From NCBI RefSeq assembly GCF_016921195.1, contig NZ_JAFGYF010000007.1, positions 124,001 through 188,000 of the forward strand: 64,000 bases of DNA, given 5' to 3'. Shown in pieces: positions 43,930 through 54,031 of the stretch. This DNA comes from Cellulosimicrobium cellulans. GTDB lineage: Bacteria; Actinomycetota; Actinomycetes; Actinomycetales; Cellulomonadaceae. The notes under the pieces were generated by a model. That model was not told the DNA's origin and did not search any database. It saw only the letters and a list, made by a program, of their open reading frames with translations. Made by a program: the position numbers and the translations under genes. The stretch's first letter is position 1. Every line of letters begins with the position of its first letter.

Positions 43930-45008
43930 TCGCGATCATCGTCGCGGCGGGCGTCTCACTGCTCGTCGCCCTCTTCGGGACGCCGTTGTTCATCCGGTTC
44001 CTCGTCCACCGCAACTACGGGCAGTTCGTCCGCCAGGACGGCCCGACGGCGCACTTCACCAAGCGCGGGACGCCCACCATGGGCGGGGTCGTCATCATCG
44101 GCGCGACGCTGCTCGGCTGGGCGATGTCGTACGTCGTCTCGGGGCGGTTCCCGAGCGTGTCCGCGCTGCTCGTGCTCTTCCTCATGACCGGGCTCGGGAT
44201 CGTCGGGTTCCTCGACGACTTCACGAAGATCCGCAAGCAGCGCAGCCTCGGCCTCACGGCGCGCGCCAAGATCGTCGGCCAGGGGGCCGTCGGGATCGCG
44301 TTCGCGGTGCTCGCGCTGCAGTTCCCCAACGAGCACGGCCGCACGCCCGCCTCCACGCGCATCTCCTTCCTGCGCGACACGAACCTCGACCTCGCGTTCG
44401 CGGGCGCGACGGTCGGGCTCGTCCTCTTCGTCATCTGGGCCAACTTCCTCATCACGGCGTGGTCGAACGCGGTGAACCTCACCGACGGCCTCGACGGCCT
44501 CGCGACGGGCGTGTCGCTCATCGTGTTCGGCTCGTACGTGCTCGTGGGGATCTGGCAGCTCAACCAGACGTGCCAGCGTCTCGCCTCGGCGGGTCCCAGC
44601 TGCTACGAGACGCGAGACCCGCAGGACCTCGCGATCGTGGCCGCGGCGATCGTCGGCGCGTGCTTCGGCTTCCTGTGGTGGAACGCGAGCCCGGCGAAGA
44701 TCTTCATGGGCGACACCGGCTCGCTCGCGCTCGGCGGCGCGCTCGCCGGTCTGTCGATCCTCACGCGGACGGAGTTCCTCGCGCTCATCATCGGCGGCCT
44801 GTTCGTCATCATCGTGCTCTCCGACGTCATCCAGATCGGCTTCTTCAAGATGACCGGTCGGCGCGTGTTCAAGATGGCCCCGCTGCACCATCACTTCGAG
44901 CTGTCGGGCTGGGGCGAGGTCACGATCGTCATCCGCTTCTGGCTCATCGCCGGGCTGTTCGCCGCGCTCGGCATCGGCATCTTCTACGCCGAGTGGGTGG
45001 TCGGCTAG
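43926..45008 (+). CDS. mraY: Phospho-MurNAc-pentapeptide transferase MraY
   Basis: 360 residues, polytopic with about ten spans. It transfers phospho-MurNAc-pentapeptide to undecaprenyl phosphate, making lipid I at the inner face of the membrane. Signature motifs are [11 protein letters not shown], the Asp pair [45 protein letters not shown] and [16 protein letters not shown] overlap with murF, and a one-base overlap (TAGTG) with murD. Confidence 0.97.
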   Translation: MIAIIVAAGVSLLVALFGTPLFIRFLVHRNYGQFVRQDGPTAHFTKRGTPTMGGVVIIGATLLGWAMSYVVSGRFPSVSALLVLFLMTGLGIVGFLDDFTKIRKQRSLGLTARAKIVGQGAVGIAFAVLALQFPNEHGRTPASTRISFLRDTNLDLAFAGATVGLVLFVIWANFLITAWSNAVNLTDGLDGLATGVSLIVFGSYVLVGIWQLNQTCQRLASAGPSCYETRDPQDLAIVAAAIVGACFGFLWWNASPAKIFMGDTGSLALGGALAGLSILTRTEFLALIIGGLFVIIVLSDVIQIGFFKMTGRRVFKMAPLHHHFELSGWGEVTIVIRFWLIAGLFAALGIGIFYAEWVVG

Positions 45009-46456
45009 TGGCACGCGACCGTCACGACCTCGCGGTCCCGCTCGAGCAGGCGCGCGTGGTCGTCGCCGGCCTCGGCGTCTCGGGCCGCGCGGCGGCCGCC
45101 GCCCTCGCGCCGCGGGCCGCCGTCGTCGTCACGCTCGACGACCGCGCCGAGGACGCCGACCTGCGCGACGCGGCCGACGTCGACCTCGCGGCGACCGACC
45201 TCGTCGTCGTCTCGCCCGGCTGGCCGCCATCCCACCCGCTGCTCGTCGCGGCGGGCGAGCGGGGCGTGCCCGTGTGGAGCGAGGTCGAGCTCGCGTGGCG
45301 GCTGCGCGTGGACGGCCCGTCCGGTCGGCCCGCGCCCTGGCTCGCCGTGACCGGGACGAACGGCAAGACGACGACCGTCGAGATGCTCGAGACGATCCTG
45401 CGGACCACCGGGCTGCGCGCCGCGGCGGTGGGCAACGTCGGCACACCGGTCGTGGAGGCCGTGCTCGACCCGACGCTCGACGTGCTCGCCGTGGAGCTCT
45501 CGAGCTTCCAGCTGCACTTCACGCACTCGACGTCGCCCCAGGCGGGCGCGGTGCTCAACGTCGCGCCCGACCACCTCGACTGGCACGGCGGCCTCGACGC
45601 GTACGCCGCGGACAAGGGCCGCGTCTTCGAGGACGCGCAGGTCGCGTGCGTCTACAACGCCGCGGACCCACGCACGGAGGCGCTCGTGCGCGAGGCCGAC
45701 GTCGTCGAGGGCGCGCGCGCCGTCGGCTTCACGCTCGGCGCCCCGGCCCGCGGCCAGCTCGGCGTCATCGAGGACGTGCTCGTGGACCGCGCGTTCCACG
45801 CGCCGGCGGACGCGCCCGACCGGCACTCGCACGCCGCGGAGCTCGCGACGCTGGGCGACCTCGCCCACCTGGCCGGGGCAGACGGCGTCGTGCCCGCCCA
45901 CGTGGTGGCGAACGCCCTCGCCGCGGCCGCCCTGGCCCGTGCGCACGGCGTGCCCGCCGTGGCCGTGCGCGACGGGCTGCGCGCGTTCCGGACGGGCTCG
46001 CACCGCATCGAGCGGGTCGCCTCGGTCGACGGCGTCGCCTACGTCGACGACTCCAAGGCGACGAACGCGCACGCGGCCTCCGCGTCGCTCGCCTCGTTCG
46101 CGCCCGGGACGGTCGTGTGGGTCGCGGGCGGCCTCGCCAAGGGCGCCTCGTTCGACGAGCTCGTCGCCGCGCGCGCCGACCGGCTGCGGGCCGTGGTGCT
46201 CATCGGCGTCGACGCCGAGCCGTTCGAGGGTGCGCTCGCCCGACACGCGCCCGATATCCCGGTCGTCCGCGTCGATCCTGGCGACACTGGGACCGTGATG
46301 CCCCGCGCCGTCGACTCCGCCCGCCGCCTCGCGCAGGCCGGCGACACCGTGCTGCTCGCCCCGGCCGGTGCGTCGATGGACCAGTTCCGCTCGTACGCCG
46401 CGCGCGGCGACGCGTTCGCCGCCGCGGCGCGCGCGCTGCGCCCCGACCGCGGGTAG
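45008..46456 (+). CDS. murD: UDP-MurNAc-L-alanine:D-glutamate ligase MurD
   Basis: 482 residues. It adds D-Glu to UDP-MurNAc-L-Ala. VVVAGLGVSGRAAAAAL begins the N-terminal domain, ATP-binding GTNGKT is at 116-121, and ELSSFQLHFTHS, NVAPDHLDWHGG, DDSKATNAHAA and APAGASMDQF are family blocks. GTG at 45008 shares one base with the mraY stop codon, a typical coupled start. FtsW follows after a 12-base gap. Confidence 0.96.
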   Translation: MARDRHDLAVPLEQARVVVAGLGVSGRAAAAALAPRAAVVVTLDDRAEDADLRDAADVDLAATDLVVVSPGWPPSHPLLVAAGERGVPVWSEVELAWRLRVDGPSGRPAPWLAVTGTNGKTTTVEMLETILRTTGLRAAAVGNVGTPVVEAVLDPTLDVLAVELSSFQLHFTHSTSPQAGAVLNVAPDHLDWHGGLDAYAADKGRVFEDAQVACVYNAADPRTEALVREADVVEGARAVGFTLGAPARGQLGVIEDVLVDRAFHAPADAPDRHSHAAELATLGDLAHLAGADGVVPAHVVANALAAAALARAHGVPAVAVRDGLRAFRTGSHRIERVASVDGVAYVDDSKATNAHAASASLASFAPGTVVWVAGGLAKGASFDELVAARADRLRAVVLIGVDAEPFEGALARHAPDIPVVRVDPGDTGTVMPRAVDSARRLAQAGDTVLLAPAGASMDQFRSYAARGDAFAAAARALRPDRG

Positions 46457-46468
46457 GCCGGTCCGGCA

Positions 46469-47821
46469 ATGACACAGACCGCGAACGGACGAGGGGCGCC
46501 GTCGGCGCGCACGACCCCTCGCACGGGCGTGGGCCGCAGCGCGGCGCGAGGCCGGACGACGACTCCGACGGGCCGTCGCGCGCGCCCAGGCGCGACCCCG
46601 CCGCCGACCGAGCGGCCCTGGCTCGGGCAGTGGAACAGCACCGTCACGAGCTACTACCTGCTCGTCGGCGCGACGACGCTCCTGACGATCATCGGGCTCG
46701 TCATGGTGTTCTCGAGCTCGGCCGTCACCCAGATCGCGGCGGGCAAGTCCCCGTTCGGTGCGTTCGTCGAGCAGGCGCGGTTCGCGCTCATGGGACTTCC
46801 CGTCCTGCTGATCGCCACGCGCATCCCCGTCCGGTGGTACAAGCGCCTGGCCTGGCCCGGCCTGGTCGTCGCCGTCGGACTGTTGGGAGCCGTCGTCGTG
46901 TTCGGCGAAGCGACCGGCGGGAACCAGAACTGGCTGCCGATCGGGTCGTTCCGGTTCCAGCCCTCCGAGCTCGCGAAGCTCGCGCTCGCGCTGTGGCTCG
47001 GGGTGGTCCTCGGCCGCAAGCAGCGACTGCTCGGGGAATGGCGGCACGTCCTCGTGCCGGCCGTGCCGGGAGCGTTCGCGGTCGTCGGTCTCGTTCTCGC
47101 CGGCCATGACCTCGGCACGGCGCTCGTCATCATGATGCTCGCGGCCGGTGCGTTCGTCGTGTCCGGTGCGAGCGCCCGCCTGCTCGGGCTGGGCGCGGCG
47201 GTCGCGGCCTTCGCTGTGGGCTACGGGTTGATCTACCTCCAGGAGGGCGGCGACCGGCTCGGCCGGATCGCGTCGGCGTACGGGGAGTGCACGGACCCGC
47301 TCGGCGAGTGCTACCAGTCCCTGCACGGCCAGTGGGCGCTCGGCACGGGAGGGCTGACGGGCGTGGGGCTCGGCGCGAGCCGGGAGAAGTGGCTGTACCT
47401 GCCCGAGGCGCACAACGACTTCATTTTCGCCGTGATCGGCGAGGAGCTCGGGCTCTTCGGGACGCTGCTCGTCCTCGGCCTGTTCGTGGTCCTCGGGCTG
47501 GCGATGAGCCGGATCGTGCGACGCCACCCGGACCCGTTCGTCAAGATCGCCACGGCGGCCATCGGCTGCTGGATCGTCGGGCAGGCTTTCATCAACATCG
47601 GCGTCGTGATCGGGCTCCTGCCCGTGATCGGCGTCCCGCTGCCGCTCGTCTCCGCCGGAGGCACGGCGCTCGTGACGACCATGGCCGCCCTCGGCGTCGT
47701 GATCTCGTTCGCGCGCACCGAGCCCGGCGCGGCCGAGGCGCTGGCGGCGCGGGGGAGCGTCGTGCGGCGTTCGCTCGCCGTCGTCGGCCGGGCGGCCCGC
47801 CCCCGGCGCCGGGCGCGATGA
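46469..47821 (+). CDS. ftsW: Septal peptidoglycan glycosyltransferase FtsW
   Basis: 450 residues, SEDS family with about ten spans after a basic, Thr/Arg-rich N-terminus of about 55 residues. It polymerises lipid II with FtsI. LVMVFSSSAVTQ, GGNQNWLPIGSFRFQPSELAKLA, GHDLGTALVIMMLAAG, LPEAHNDFIFAVIGEELGLFG and the C-terminal GLLPVIGVPLPLVSAGG are diagnostic. It lies 12 bases after murD; the ATG has only a weak ribosome binding site (GGCAATG context). Confidence 0.96.
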   Translation: MTQTANGRGAPSARTTPRTGVGRSAARGRTTTPTGRRARPGATPPPTERPWLGQWNSTVTSYYLLVGATTLLTIIGLVMVFSSSAVTQIAAGKSPFGAFVEQARFALMGLPVLLIATRIPVRWYKRLAWPGLVVAVGLLGAVVVFGEATGGNQNWLPIGSFRFQPSELAKLALALWLGVVLGRKQRLLGEWRHVLVPAVPGAFAVVGLVLAGHDLGTALVIMMLAAGAFVVSGASARLLGLGAAVAAFAVGYGLIYLQEGGDRLGRIASAYGECTDPLGECYQSLHGQWALGTGGLTGVGLGASREKWLYLPEAHNDFIFAVIGEELGLFGTLLVLGLFVVLGLAMSRIVRRHPDPFVKIATAAIGCWIVGQAFINIGVVIGLLPVIGVPLPLVSAGGTALVTTMAALGVVISFARTEPGAAEALAARGSVVRRSLAVVGRAARPRRRAR

Positions 47822-47921
47822 CCCCCCACCCGGGGACCGGGCGACGCCCGGCCCCCGCGGCCCACAGCTTCAGACCACAGCCAGGACGCGGCACCCGCCG
47901 CAGGGAAGGACGACGAGGTAC

Positions 47922-49073
47922 GTGACGACGATCGGTTCGGTGGTGCTCGCAGGCGGCGGGACGGCGGGGCACGTGAACCCGCTCCTGGCGGTGGCGGACG
48001 AGCTGCGGGCACGTGAGCCCGGCGTGGTGGTGACCGCGCTCGGGGTCGCGGGCGGGTTGGAGGACGACCTCGTCCCGGCGCGCGGCTACCCGCTGCGGCA
48101 CGTGCCGCGCGTCCCGCTCCCGCGGCGGCCGAGCGCGGAGTGGGTCAACCTCCCGGGGCGCCTCAGGTCGGCCGTGGACGCGGCGGGCGCGGTCATCGAC
48201 GAGACGGGGGCGCGCGTCGTGGTGGGCTTCGGGGGCTACGTGTCGACGCCCGCGTACCTCGCGGCGCGCCGCCGGGGCGTCCCGGTGGTCATCCACGAGC
48301 AGAACGCGCGGCCCGGGCTGGCCAACCGGCTCGGCGCCCGGTGGGCCGCGCGCGTCGGCGTGACGTTCGAGGGCACCCCGCTCAAGGGCGGCGTGGTGAC
48401 GGGCCTGCCGCTGCGCCGGGAGGTCCAGGACCTCGTGGCGGCCCGGGCGGCCGACACGGCCGCGGTCCGGGCCGACGCCGCGGCGCGGCTCGGGCTCGAC
48501 CCGGCACGGCGCACGCTCGTCGTCACGGGCGGGTCGCTCGGGGCTCAGAGCCTCAACGAGGCGGTCTCCGGGGCGGCCGACGCGCTCCTCGGCGCGGGCG
48601 CGCAGGTCCTCCACCTCACGGGGAAGGGCAAGGACGCCGCCGTGCGCGACGCTGCGACAGCCGCCACCGCGGCGCGTCCCGGCGCGCGGTACGACGTGCG
48701 CGAGTACCTCGCCGAGATGCAGCTCGCGCTCGCCGTCGCGGACCTGGTCGTGTGCCGGGCGGGCGCCGGGACCGTGAGCGAGCTCGCGGCGCTGGGGATC
48801 CCCGCCGTGTACGTGCCCCTGCCGATCGGCAACGGCGAGCAGCGGCTCAACGCCGGCCCGGTGGTCGCCGCCGGCGGTGGCCTGCTCGTCGACGACGCGC
48901 AGCTCGACGCGACCTGGGTCGCGCGCGAGGTCCCGGCGCTGCTCGGCGACCCGGGGCGCCTCGACGCGATGGCGCGCGCGGCGGCGGGCGCGGGGGTGCG
49001 CGACGGCGCGGCGCGCGTCGCCGACCTCGTCGCCGAGGCGGTCGCCGCCGGCCAGGCCGGGGCGCGGTCGTGA
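47922..49073 (+). CDS. murG: UDP-GlcNAc:lipid I N-acetylglucosamine transferase MurG
   Basis: 383 residues, GT28 family, peripheral at the inner face of the membrane. It converts lipid I to lipid II. SVVLAGGGTAGHVNPLLAVADELR, VGFGGYVSTPAYLAARRRG, IHEQNARPGLANRLGA, TGGSLGAQSLNEAV and CRAGAGTVSELAALG are signature blocks. GTG at 47922 has AGGGAAGGACGACGAGG upstream. The stop overlaps the murC GTG (GTGA). Confidence 0.97.
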   Translation: MTTIGSVVLAGGGTAGHVNPLLAVADELRAREPGVVVTALGVAGGLEDDLVPARGYPLRHVPRVPLPRRPSAEWVNLPGRLRSAVDAAGAVIDETGARVVVGFGGYVSTPAYLAARRRGVPVVIHEQNARPGLANRLGARWAARVGVTFEGTPLKGGVVTGLPLRREVQDLVAARAADTAAVRADAAARLGLDPARRTLVVTGGSLGAQSLNEAVSGAADALLGAGAQVLHLTGKGKDAAVRDAATAATAARPGARYDVREYLAEMQLALAVADLVVCRAGAGTVSELAALGIPAVYVPLPIGNGEQRLNAGPVVAAGGGLLVDDAQLDATWVAREVPALLGDPGRLDAMARAAAGAGVRDGAARVADLVAEAVAAGQAGARS

Positions 49074-50548
49074 CGAACCACGGCGCCGCCGCCCCGGTCC
49101 CGCTCGAGGAGCTGGGCACCGTCCACCTCGTCGGGGTCGGCGGCGCCGGCATGTCCGTGGTCGCGCGACTTCTCGCCGCGCACGGGGTCCCCGTGCAAGG
49201 CTCGGACGCCCGCGAGAGCGAGACGCTCGCCGCGCTCCGGGCCGACGGCGTGCGGGTCTGGGCGGGCCACGACGCCGCCCACGTCGCGGGCGTGGACACG
49301 GTCGTGGTGTCGAGCGCGGTCCGCGAGTCGAACCCGGAGCTCGCGGCGGCACGTGCCGCGGGGCTGCGCGTGCTGCACCGCTCGCAGGCGCTCGCGTCGC
49401 TCATGGCCCGCGGTCGCTCGGTCGCGGTCGCGGGTGCGCACGGCAAGACGACGACGTCCGCGATGATCGCGACGGTGCTGCGTGGTGCAGGTCTCGACCC
49501 GTCGTTCGCGATCGGGGGCACGGTGCTCACCGCGGACGGTCCCGTGGCCGGCGGGCACCTCGGGTCCGAGGTCCTCGTGGCCGAGGCGGACGAGTCCGAC
49601 GGCTCGTTCCTCAACTACGCGCCGGACGTCGCCGTCGTGACGAACGTCGAGCCGGACCACCTGGACCACTACGGCTCGCGCGCGGCGTTCGAGCACGCGT
49701 TCGTCGACTTCGCGGCGCGCATCGTCCCGGGCGGGACGCTCGTCGCGTGCGCGGACGACGCCGGGGCACGGGCGCTCGCCGCCGCCCACGCCGAGGGCGG
49801 GGGCGCGGTCGTCACCTACGGCACGGCCGACGACGCGGACGTGCGCGTGGCGGACGTGCGACCGACCACGGACGACGGGCCCGCGGGCGTGCGGGCGTCG
49901 CTGACGGGGGCCGTCGGGACCACCGTGCTCGACGGGCTGGAGCTGCGGCTGCGCGTCCCCGGTCACCACAACGCGCTGAACGCCACGGCCGCCGTCGTGA
50001 CGGCGGTCGTGCTCGGCGTGGACCCGTCGGCGGCGGTCGCGTCGGCGCTCGGCTTCCTGGGCACCGGGCGTCGGTTCGAGGCGCGCGGCGAGGCGGGCGG
50101 GGTGCGCGTCGTCGACGACTACGCGCACCACCCGACCGAGGTCGCGGCGCTGCTGGCCGCCGCGCGGCCCGTCGCCTCGGGAGGCCGGGTGCTCGTGCTC
50201 TTCCAGCCGCACCTGTACTCGCGCACGGCGACGTTCGCGCGCGAGTTCGCCGAGGCGCTGGGCGCCGCGGACGAGGTCGTCGTGACGGGGGTCTACGCCG
50301 CGCGCGAGGACCCCGACCCGGCCGTCGGGGCGCACACGATCACCGAGCTCATGGACGGCCCCGGCGTGGTGGTGGCGGCCGTGGAGGACCGGCTCGAGGC
50401 CGCGCACCGCGTGGCGGACGCCGCACGCCCGGGTGACCTCGTCCTCACGGTCGGCGCCGGGGACGTAACGGAGCTGGGCGAGGTCGTCCTCGCGCGGATC
50501 GCGGGACGAGCCGCCGGCGCAGGGCCCTCCGGAGGGGGCGAGGACTGA
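49070..50548 (+). CDS. murC: UDP-MurNAc:L-alanine ligase MurC
   Basis: 492 residues. It adds L-Ala, the first amino acid of the stem peptide. VHLVGVGGAGMSVVARLL is the N-terminal nucleotide-binding loop, ATP-binding GAHGKT is at 122-127, and ADESDGSFLNYAPDVAVVTNVEPDHLDHYG, VDDYAHHPTEV and FQPHLYSRT are conserved. GTG at 49070 overlaps the murG stop and the stop shares one base with ftsQ (TGATG). Gene order murG-murC-ftsQ is usual in Gram-positive dcw clusters. Confidence 0.97.
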   Translation: MTNHGAAAPVPLEELGTVHLVGVGGAGMSVVARLLAAHGVPVQGSDARESETLAALRADGVRVWAGHDAAHVAGVDTVVVSSAVRESNPELAAARAAGLRVLHRSQALASLMARGRSVAVAGAHGKTTTSAMIATVLRGAGLDPSFAIGGTVLTADGPVAGGHLGSEVLVAEADESDGSFLNYAPDVAVVTNVEPDHLDHYGSRAAFEHAFVDFAARIVPGGTLVACADDAGARALAAAHAEGGGAVVTYGTADDADVRVADVRPTTDDGPAGVRASLTGAVGTTVLDGLELRLRVPGHHNALNATAAVVTAVVLGVDPSAAVASALGFLGTGRRFEARGEAGGVRVVDDYAHHPTEVAALLAAARPVASGGRVLVLFQPHLYSRTATFAREFAEALGAADEVVVTGVYAAREDPDPAVGAHTITELMDGPGVVVAAVEDRLEAAHRVADAARPGDLVLTVGAGDVTELGEVVLARIAGRAAGAGPSGGGED

Positions 50549-51606
50549 TGCGACCGCCGCCCCGGCCCCGACCCTCCGCACCCCGACCGAACCGGTCGGG
50601 CGCGGGGGAGCCTCCCGCGCGGCCGCCGGCGCCGCGCGCGTCGCGGTCCGGGACGTCGACGCCCGCAACCCGGGCCCCGGCCGAGGAGACGCCCACACGA
50701 CCGGTACGGCGGGTGGCCGCGACCGGGCGCGAGCTCGTGCCGTCGACCGCCGAGCACCCGAGGGCAGGCCGGACGACGACGGGACCGCGGGGCGGTCAGG
50801 GGCGGGGGAACGGCGGTGCCGGGACGCCGACCGCGTCGCGCGGGACGCGGACGGACCGGGTCGGCGTCGTGTCGCACGGGATGACGGAGCGCCTGGCCGA
50901 GCGCGACGCGATGCGCCGGCACCGGCTGCGCACCCGCGTGCTGGGGTGGACGACGGGCGTCCTCGTCGTGGCCGCGCTCGTGTGGGTCGCCTTCTTCTCC
51001 TCGGTGCTCGGGCTCGACCCGGAGGACGTGACGATCTCGGGAGAGGGCACGGTGATCGATCCCGCCCAGGTCGAGGCCGTCGTCGCCGAGTCCGCGGGGG
51101 TGCCGCTGCCGCGGCTCGACACCGTGGCGCTGCGCGAGCGGGTCCTGGCGCTCAACGGCGTCCGCGACGTCGAGATCCGCCGGTCCTGGCCTGCCGGACT
51201 GACGGTGCTGCTCGAGTCGCGCGAGCCCGTGGTCGCGGTCCCGGTGGACGGCGGGTTCGCGCTCCTCGACGCCGACGGCGTGCAGGTCCGGACCGACCCC
51301 GCGGTCCCCGAGGGACTGCCGGAGATCGACGCGCCGCTCGACGACCGGGGGGCGAAGGCGCTCGACGCCGCCCTCGTGCTCCTCAACGCGCTGCCGGCCG
51401 ACCTTCACGCGCAGGTCGCCGAGGTCTCGGCCCCGACGCGCGACGCGGTCCGGATGACTCTCCGGGACGGCGTCGTGGTCGAGTGGGGGAGCTCGGAGGA
51501 CGCGGCGCTCAAGGTCCGCGTCCTGCAGACGTTGCGGGCGGTCCCGGAGAACGCCGGCGTGACGCTGTACGACGTGTCGGCGCCGACGATGCCGGTGACG
51601 CGATGA
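50548..51606 (+). CDS. ftsQ: Cell division protein FtsQ/DivIB
   Basis: 352 residues. A long, disordered Pro/Arg/Thr-rich cytoplasmic N-terminus (about 1-130) precedes one span (about 132-152, VLGWTTGVLVVAALVWVAFF). A POTRA domain (LDPEDVTISGEGTVIDPAQVEAVVAE through LNGVRDVEIRRSWPAGLTVLLESREPV) and a FtsQ beta domain follow. It forms the FtsQ-FtsB-FtsL complex that controls FtsWI. The N-terminal extension is about twice the E. coli length, as in other Actinobacteria. Confidence 0.93.
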   Translation: MRPPPRPRPSAPRPNRSGAGEPPARPPAPRASRSGTSTPATRAPAEETPTRPVRRVAATGRELVPSTAEHPRAGRTTTGPRGGQGRGNGGAGTPTASRGTRTDRVGVVSHGMTERLAERDAMRRHRLRTRVLGWTTGVLVVAALVWVAFFSSVLGLDPEDVTISGEGTVIDPAQVEAVVAESAGVPLPRLDTVALRERVLALNGVRDVEIRRSWPAGLTVLLESREPVVAVPVDGGFALLDADGVQVRTDPAVPEGLPEIDAPLDDRGAKALDAALVLLNALPADLHAQVAEVSAPTRDAVRMTLRDGVVVEWGSSEDAALKVRVLQTLRAVPENAGVTLYDVSAPTMPVTR

Positions 51607-51710
51607 GCAGCACGGAGCGCCGCGGGCGGCGATACCCGACACGCGCGAGGTGGTCGTTGATGATGGGCACGTCGGCACCTACGGTCGACCCATGAACGAC
51701 CTGACATAAC

Positions 51711-51731
51711 TATAACCCTCTAGTTGAGGGT
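51711..51731 (+). promoter_or_regulatory. ftsZ promoter region with small inverted repeat
   Basis: The AT-rich patch at 51706-51731 stands out in this sequence. TATAAC (51711-51716) is a possible -10. ACCCTC and GAGGGT (51715-51720 and 51726-51731) form a 6-bp inverted repeat around TAGTT. ftsZ commonly has its own promoters inside dcw clusters. Confidence 0.4.
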
Positions 51732-51766
51732 GAAGGTTCAGGGCTGACCGATCGAGAGGCATTGAC

Positions 51767-53110
51767 GTGGCAACTCCGCAGAACTACCTAGCAGTGATCA
51801 AGGTGGTCGGCATCGGCGGTGGGGGCGTGAACGCCGTCAACCGGATGATCGAGGTCGGCCTCAAGGGCGTCGAGTTCATCGCCATCAACACGGACGCGCA
51901 GGCGCTCCTCATGTCCGACGCCGACGTCAAGCTCGACGTCGGTCGCGAGCTGACCCGTGGCCTCGGCGCCGGGGCCGACCCCGAGGTCGGCAAGAAGGCC
52001 GCCGAGGACCACGCCGAGGAGATCGAGGACGTGCTGCGCGGCGCGGACATGGTCTTCGTCACCGCCGGCGAGGGCGGCGGGACCGGGACCGGCGGCGCGC
52101 CCGTCGTCGCACGCATCGCGCGCTCGCTCGGCGCGCTCACGGTCGGTGTCGTGACCCGGCCCTTCACGTTCGAGGGTCGCCGCCGCTCGGTCCAGGCGGA
52201 CCAGGGCATCGAGAACCTCCGCAACGAGGTCGACACCCTCATCGTCATCCCCAACGACCGCCTCCTGTCGATGTCCGACCGCAACGTCAGCGCGCTCCAG
52301 GCGTTCCACCAGGCCGACCAGGTGCTGCTCTCCGGTGTCCAGGGCATCACGGACCTCATCACCACGCCGGGCCTCATCAACCTCGACTTCGCCGACGTGA
52401 AGTCGGTGATGCAGGGGGCGGGCAGCGCCCTCATGGGCATCGGCAACGCGCGCGGCGACGACCGTGCGGTCCAGGCCGCGGAGATGGCGATCTCGTCGCC
52501 GCTGCTGGAGGCCAGCATCGACGGCGCGCACGGTGTCCTCCTGTCGATCCAGGGCGGCTCCGACCTCGGCCTCTTCGAGATCAACGAGGCGGCGCGCCTC
52601 GTCCACGAGGCGGCGCACACCGAGGCGAACATCATCTTCGGTGCGGTGATCGACGACGCCCTGGGCGACGAGGTGCGCGTCACCGTCATCGCCGCCGGCT
52701 TCGACGGCGGAGCGCCGCAGGTGCGCGGCGACGCCCGCGCGCTCGGCCAGGTGGCCGGGGCGCAACGCCCGGCGACGAGCGCGATCCCGGTCGTCCCGGC
52801 CGCACGGCCGGTGCCGCCGGCGCCGGCGCCGACGACGGGCGCGCACACGCTGCCCCGCCCCGTGGTGCCGATCCAGCCGGAGGCCGACGACGTGCCCGTC
52901 ACGCTCGACGGCGGCTCGGGCCCGGTCCCGGTCCAGCCCACGCCTGCCCCGACGTTCACGGTGGTCGGCTCCGGCGACCCGGCGAACCAGAACGCCGACG
53001 CGGTGCCGGGCGGCCAGAACGCGGGTGTCGAGGTGCCGCCGCGGATCTTCGACGAGGAGCCCGCGCGCCGCAAGGTCGAGGAGCTCGACGTCCCCGACTT
53101 CCTCAAGTGA
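51767..53110 (+). CDS. ftsZ: Cell division GTPase FtsZ
   Basis: 447 residues, the tubulin homolog that forms the Z-ring. [16 protein letters not shown], the tubulin signature GGGTGTG at 103-109, NDRLL and the T7-loop [15 protein letters not shown] are present. After residue 320 there is a Pro/Thr/Val-rich linker of about 110 residues and the conserved C-terminal peptide ending LDVPDFLK, the docking site for SepF and other partners. GTG at 51767 follows GAGAGG. No ftsA is seen, so SepF probably anchors the ring. Confidence 0.98.
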   Translation: MATPQNYLAVIKVVGIGGGGVNAVNRMIEVGLKGVEFIAINTDAQALLMSDADVKLDVGRELTRGLGAGADPEVGKKAAEDHAEEIEDVLRGADMVFVTAGEGGGTGTGGAPVVARIARSLGALTVGVVTRPFTFEGRRRSVQADQGIENLRNEVDTLIVIPNDRLLSMSDRNVSALQAFHQADQVLLSGVQGITDLITTPGLINLDFADVKSVMQGAGSALMGIGNARGDDRAVQAAEMAISSPLLEASIDGAHGVLLSIQGGSDLGLFEINEAARLVHEAAHTEANIIFGAVIDDALGDEVRVTVIAAGFDGGAPQVRGDARALGQVAGAQRPATSAIPVVPAARPVPPAPAPTTGAHTLPRPVVPIQPEADDVPVTLDGGSGPVPVQPTPAPTFTVVGSGDPANQNADAVPGGQNAGVEVPPRIFDEEPARRKVEELDVPDFLK

Positions 53111-53137
53111 CCCGGTGCTGACCCGGGACCGGACCCG

Positions 53138-53950
53138 ATGAGCGCCCGCCCCGCCTCCGACGGGAGGGCCGGCGTCCTCCGCACCGCCCCTCCCGTCGCG
53201 CTCGAGGTCGATCTCGGCCCCGGCGTGCGCGCCCTGTTCACGACCCGTGCGGGCGGTGTCTCGCCGGAGCCGTGGGACTCGCTCAACCTCGGCCTCAACG
53301 TGACCGACGACGCGGCGCGCGTCCGGAGCAACCGGGCGCGCGCGGCTGCGCGGCTCGGGGCCCCGATCGCCTTCGCCTCCCAGGTGCACGGCACGGACGT
53401 CGTGCGGCTCGACGCCCCGGCCCAGGACGCGGACGGTGCGCCCGTCGACTCGGTGGGAGAGGCCGACGCGATCGTCGCGGCCGCACGGGGCGTGGGGCTC
53501 GGCGTGCTCGTGGCCGACTGCGTGCCCGTCCTGCTCGCGGACGTCGACGCCGGCGTCGTCGGCGTCGCGCACGCGGGTCGGCGCGGGCTGGCGCACGGGG
53601 TCGTGCCGGCCGCGCTCGAGGCGATGCGCGCGGCGGGAGCGCGGGTCGGGAACGTCCGGGCCGCCGTCGGGCCGAGCGCGTGCGGGCGGTGCTACGAGGT
53701 CCCGGCGACGATGCGCGACGACGTCGCCCTCGCGCGCCCGGCCGCACGGTCCACGACGTCCTGGGGCACGCCCGCGCTCGACCTGCCGGCGGGCGTCGTG
53801 GCCGACCTCGTCGCCGCTGGCGTCGCCGACGTCGTGCACCTCGCGGCGTGCACGGTCGAGGACGAGCGGTTCTTCTCGCACCGCCGCGCGGCACGTGGTG
53901 GGACGACGACGGGTCGCTTCGCGGGGCTGGTGGCGCTGTGCACCGCGTGA
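53138..53950 (+). CDS. pgeF: Multicopper-laccase-fold peptidoglycan editing factor family (PgeF/YlmD)
   Basis: 270 residues. PgeF (E. coli YfiH) hydrolyses UDP-MurNAc carrying L-Ser instead of L-Ala; other members have purine nucleoside activities. Metal-binding residues are visible in ASQVHGTDVV, VADCVPVLLAD and GVAHAGRRGLAHGVV, and GPSACGRCYEVP is a family block. It sits between ftsZ and sepF as ylmD does in Gram-positive clusters. The usual following gene, yggS/ylmE, is absent here. Confidence 0.9.
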   Translation: MSARPASDGRAGVLRTAPPVALEVDLGPGVRALFTTRAGGVSPEPWDSLNLGLNVTDDAARVRSNRARAAARLGAPIAFASQVHGTDVVRLDAPAQDADGAPVDSVGEADAIVAAARGVGLGVLVADCVPVLLADVDAGVVGVAHAGRRGLAHGVVPAALEAMRAAGARVGNVRAAVGPSACGRCYEVPATMRDDVALARPAARSTTSWGTPALDLPAGVVADLVAAGVADVVHLAACTVEDERFFSHRRAARGGTTTGRFAGLVALCTA

Positions 53951-54025
53951 CCGTCCCGGTCTCGACCTCCGGGTGAGGTTGAGGACCCCGGGCGTGTCGT
54001 CCCCTGATCGTCCGACGCCCTCGGT

Positions 54026-54031
54026 TAGCGT
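54026..54031 (+). promoter_or_regulatory. -10 hexamer TAGCGT upstream of sepF
   Basis: TAGCGT lies about 60 bases before the sepF ATG in the 140-bp pgeF-sepF gap. A small inverted repeat CGGTCC/GGACCG follows in the presumed leader. Confidence 0.4.

Noticed and set aside
51603-51695. A 30-codon frame whose ATG overlaps the ftsQ stop (ATGA)
   Set aside because: It uses several codons rare in this genome (CGA, ACA, AGG, TTG) and resembles no family; the overlap alone is weak evidence.
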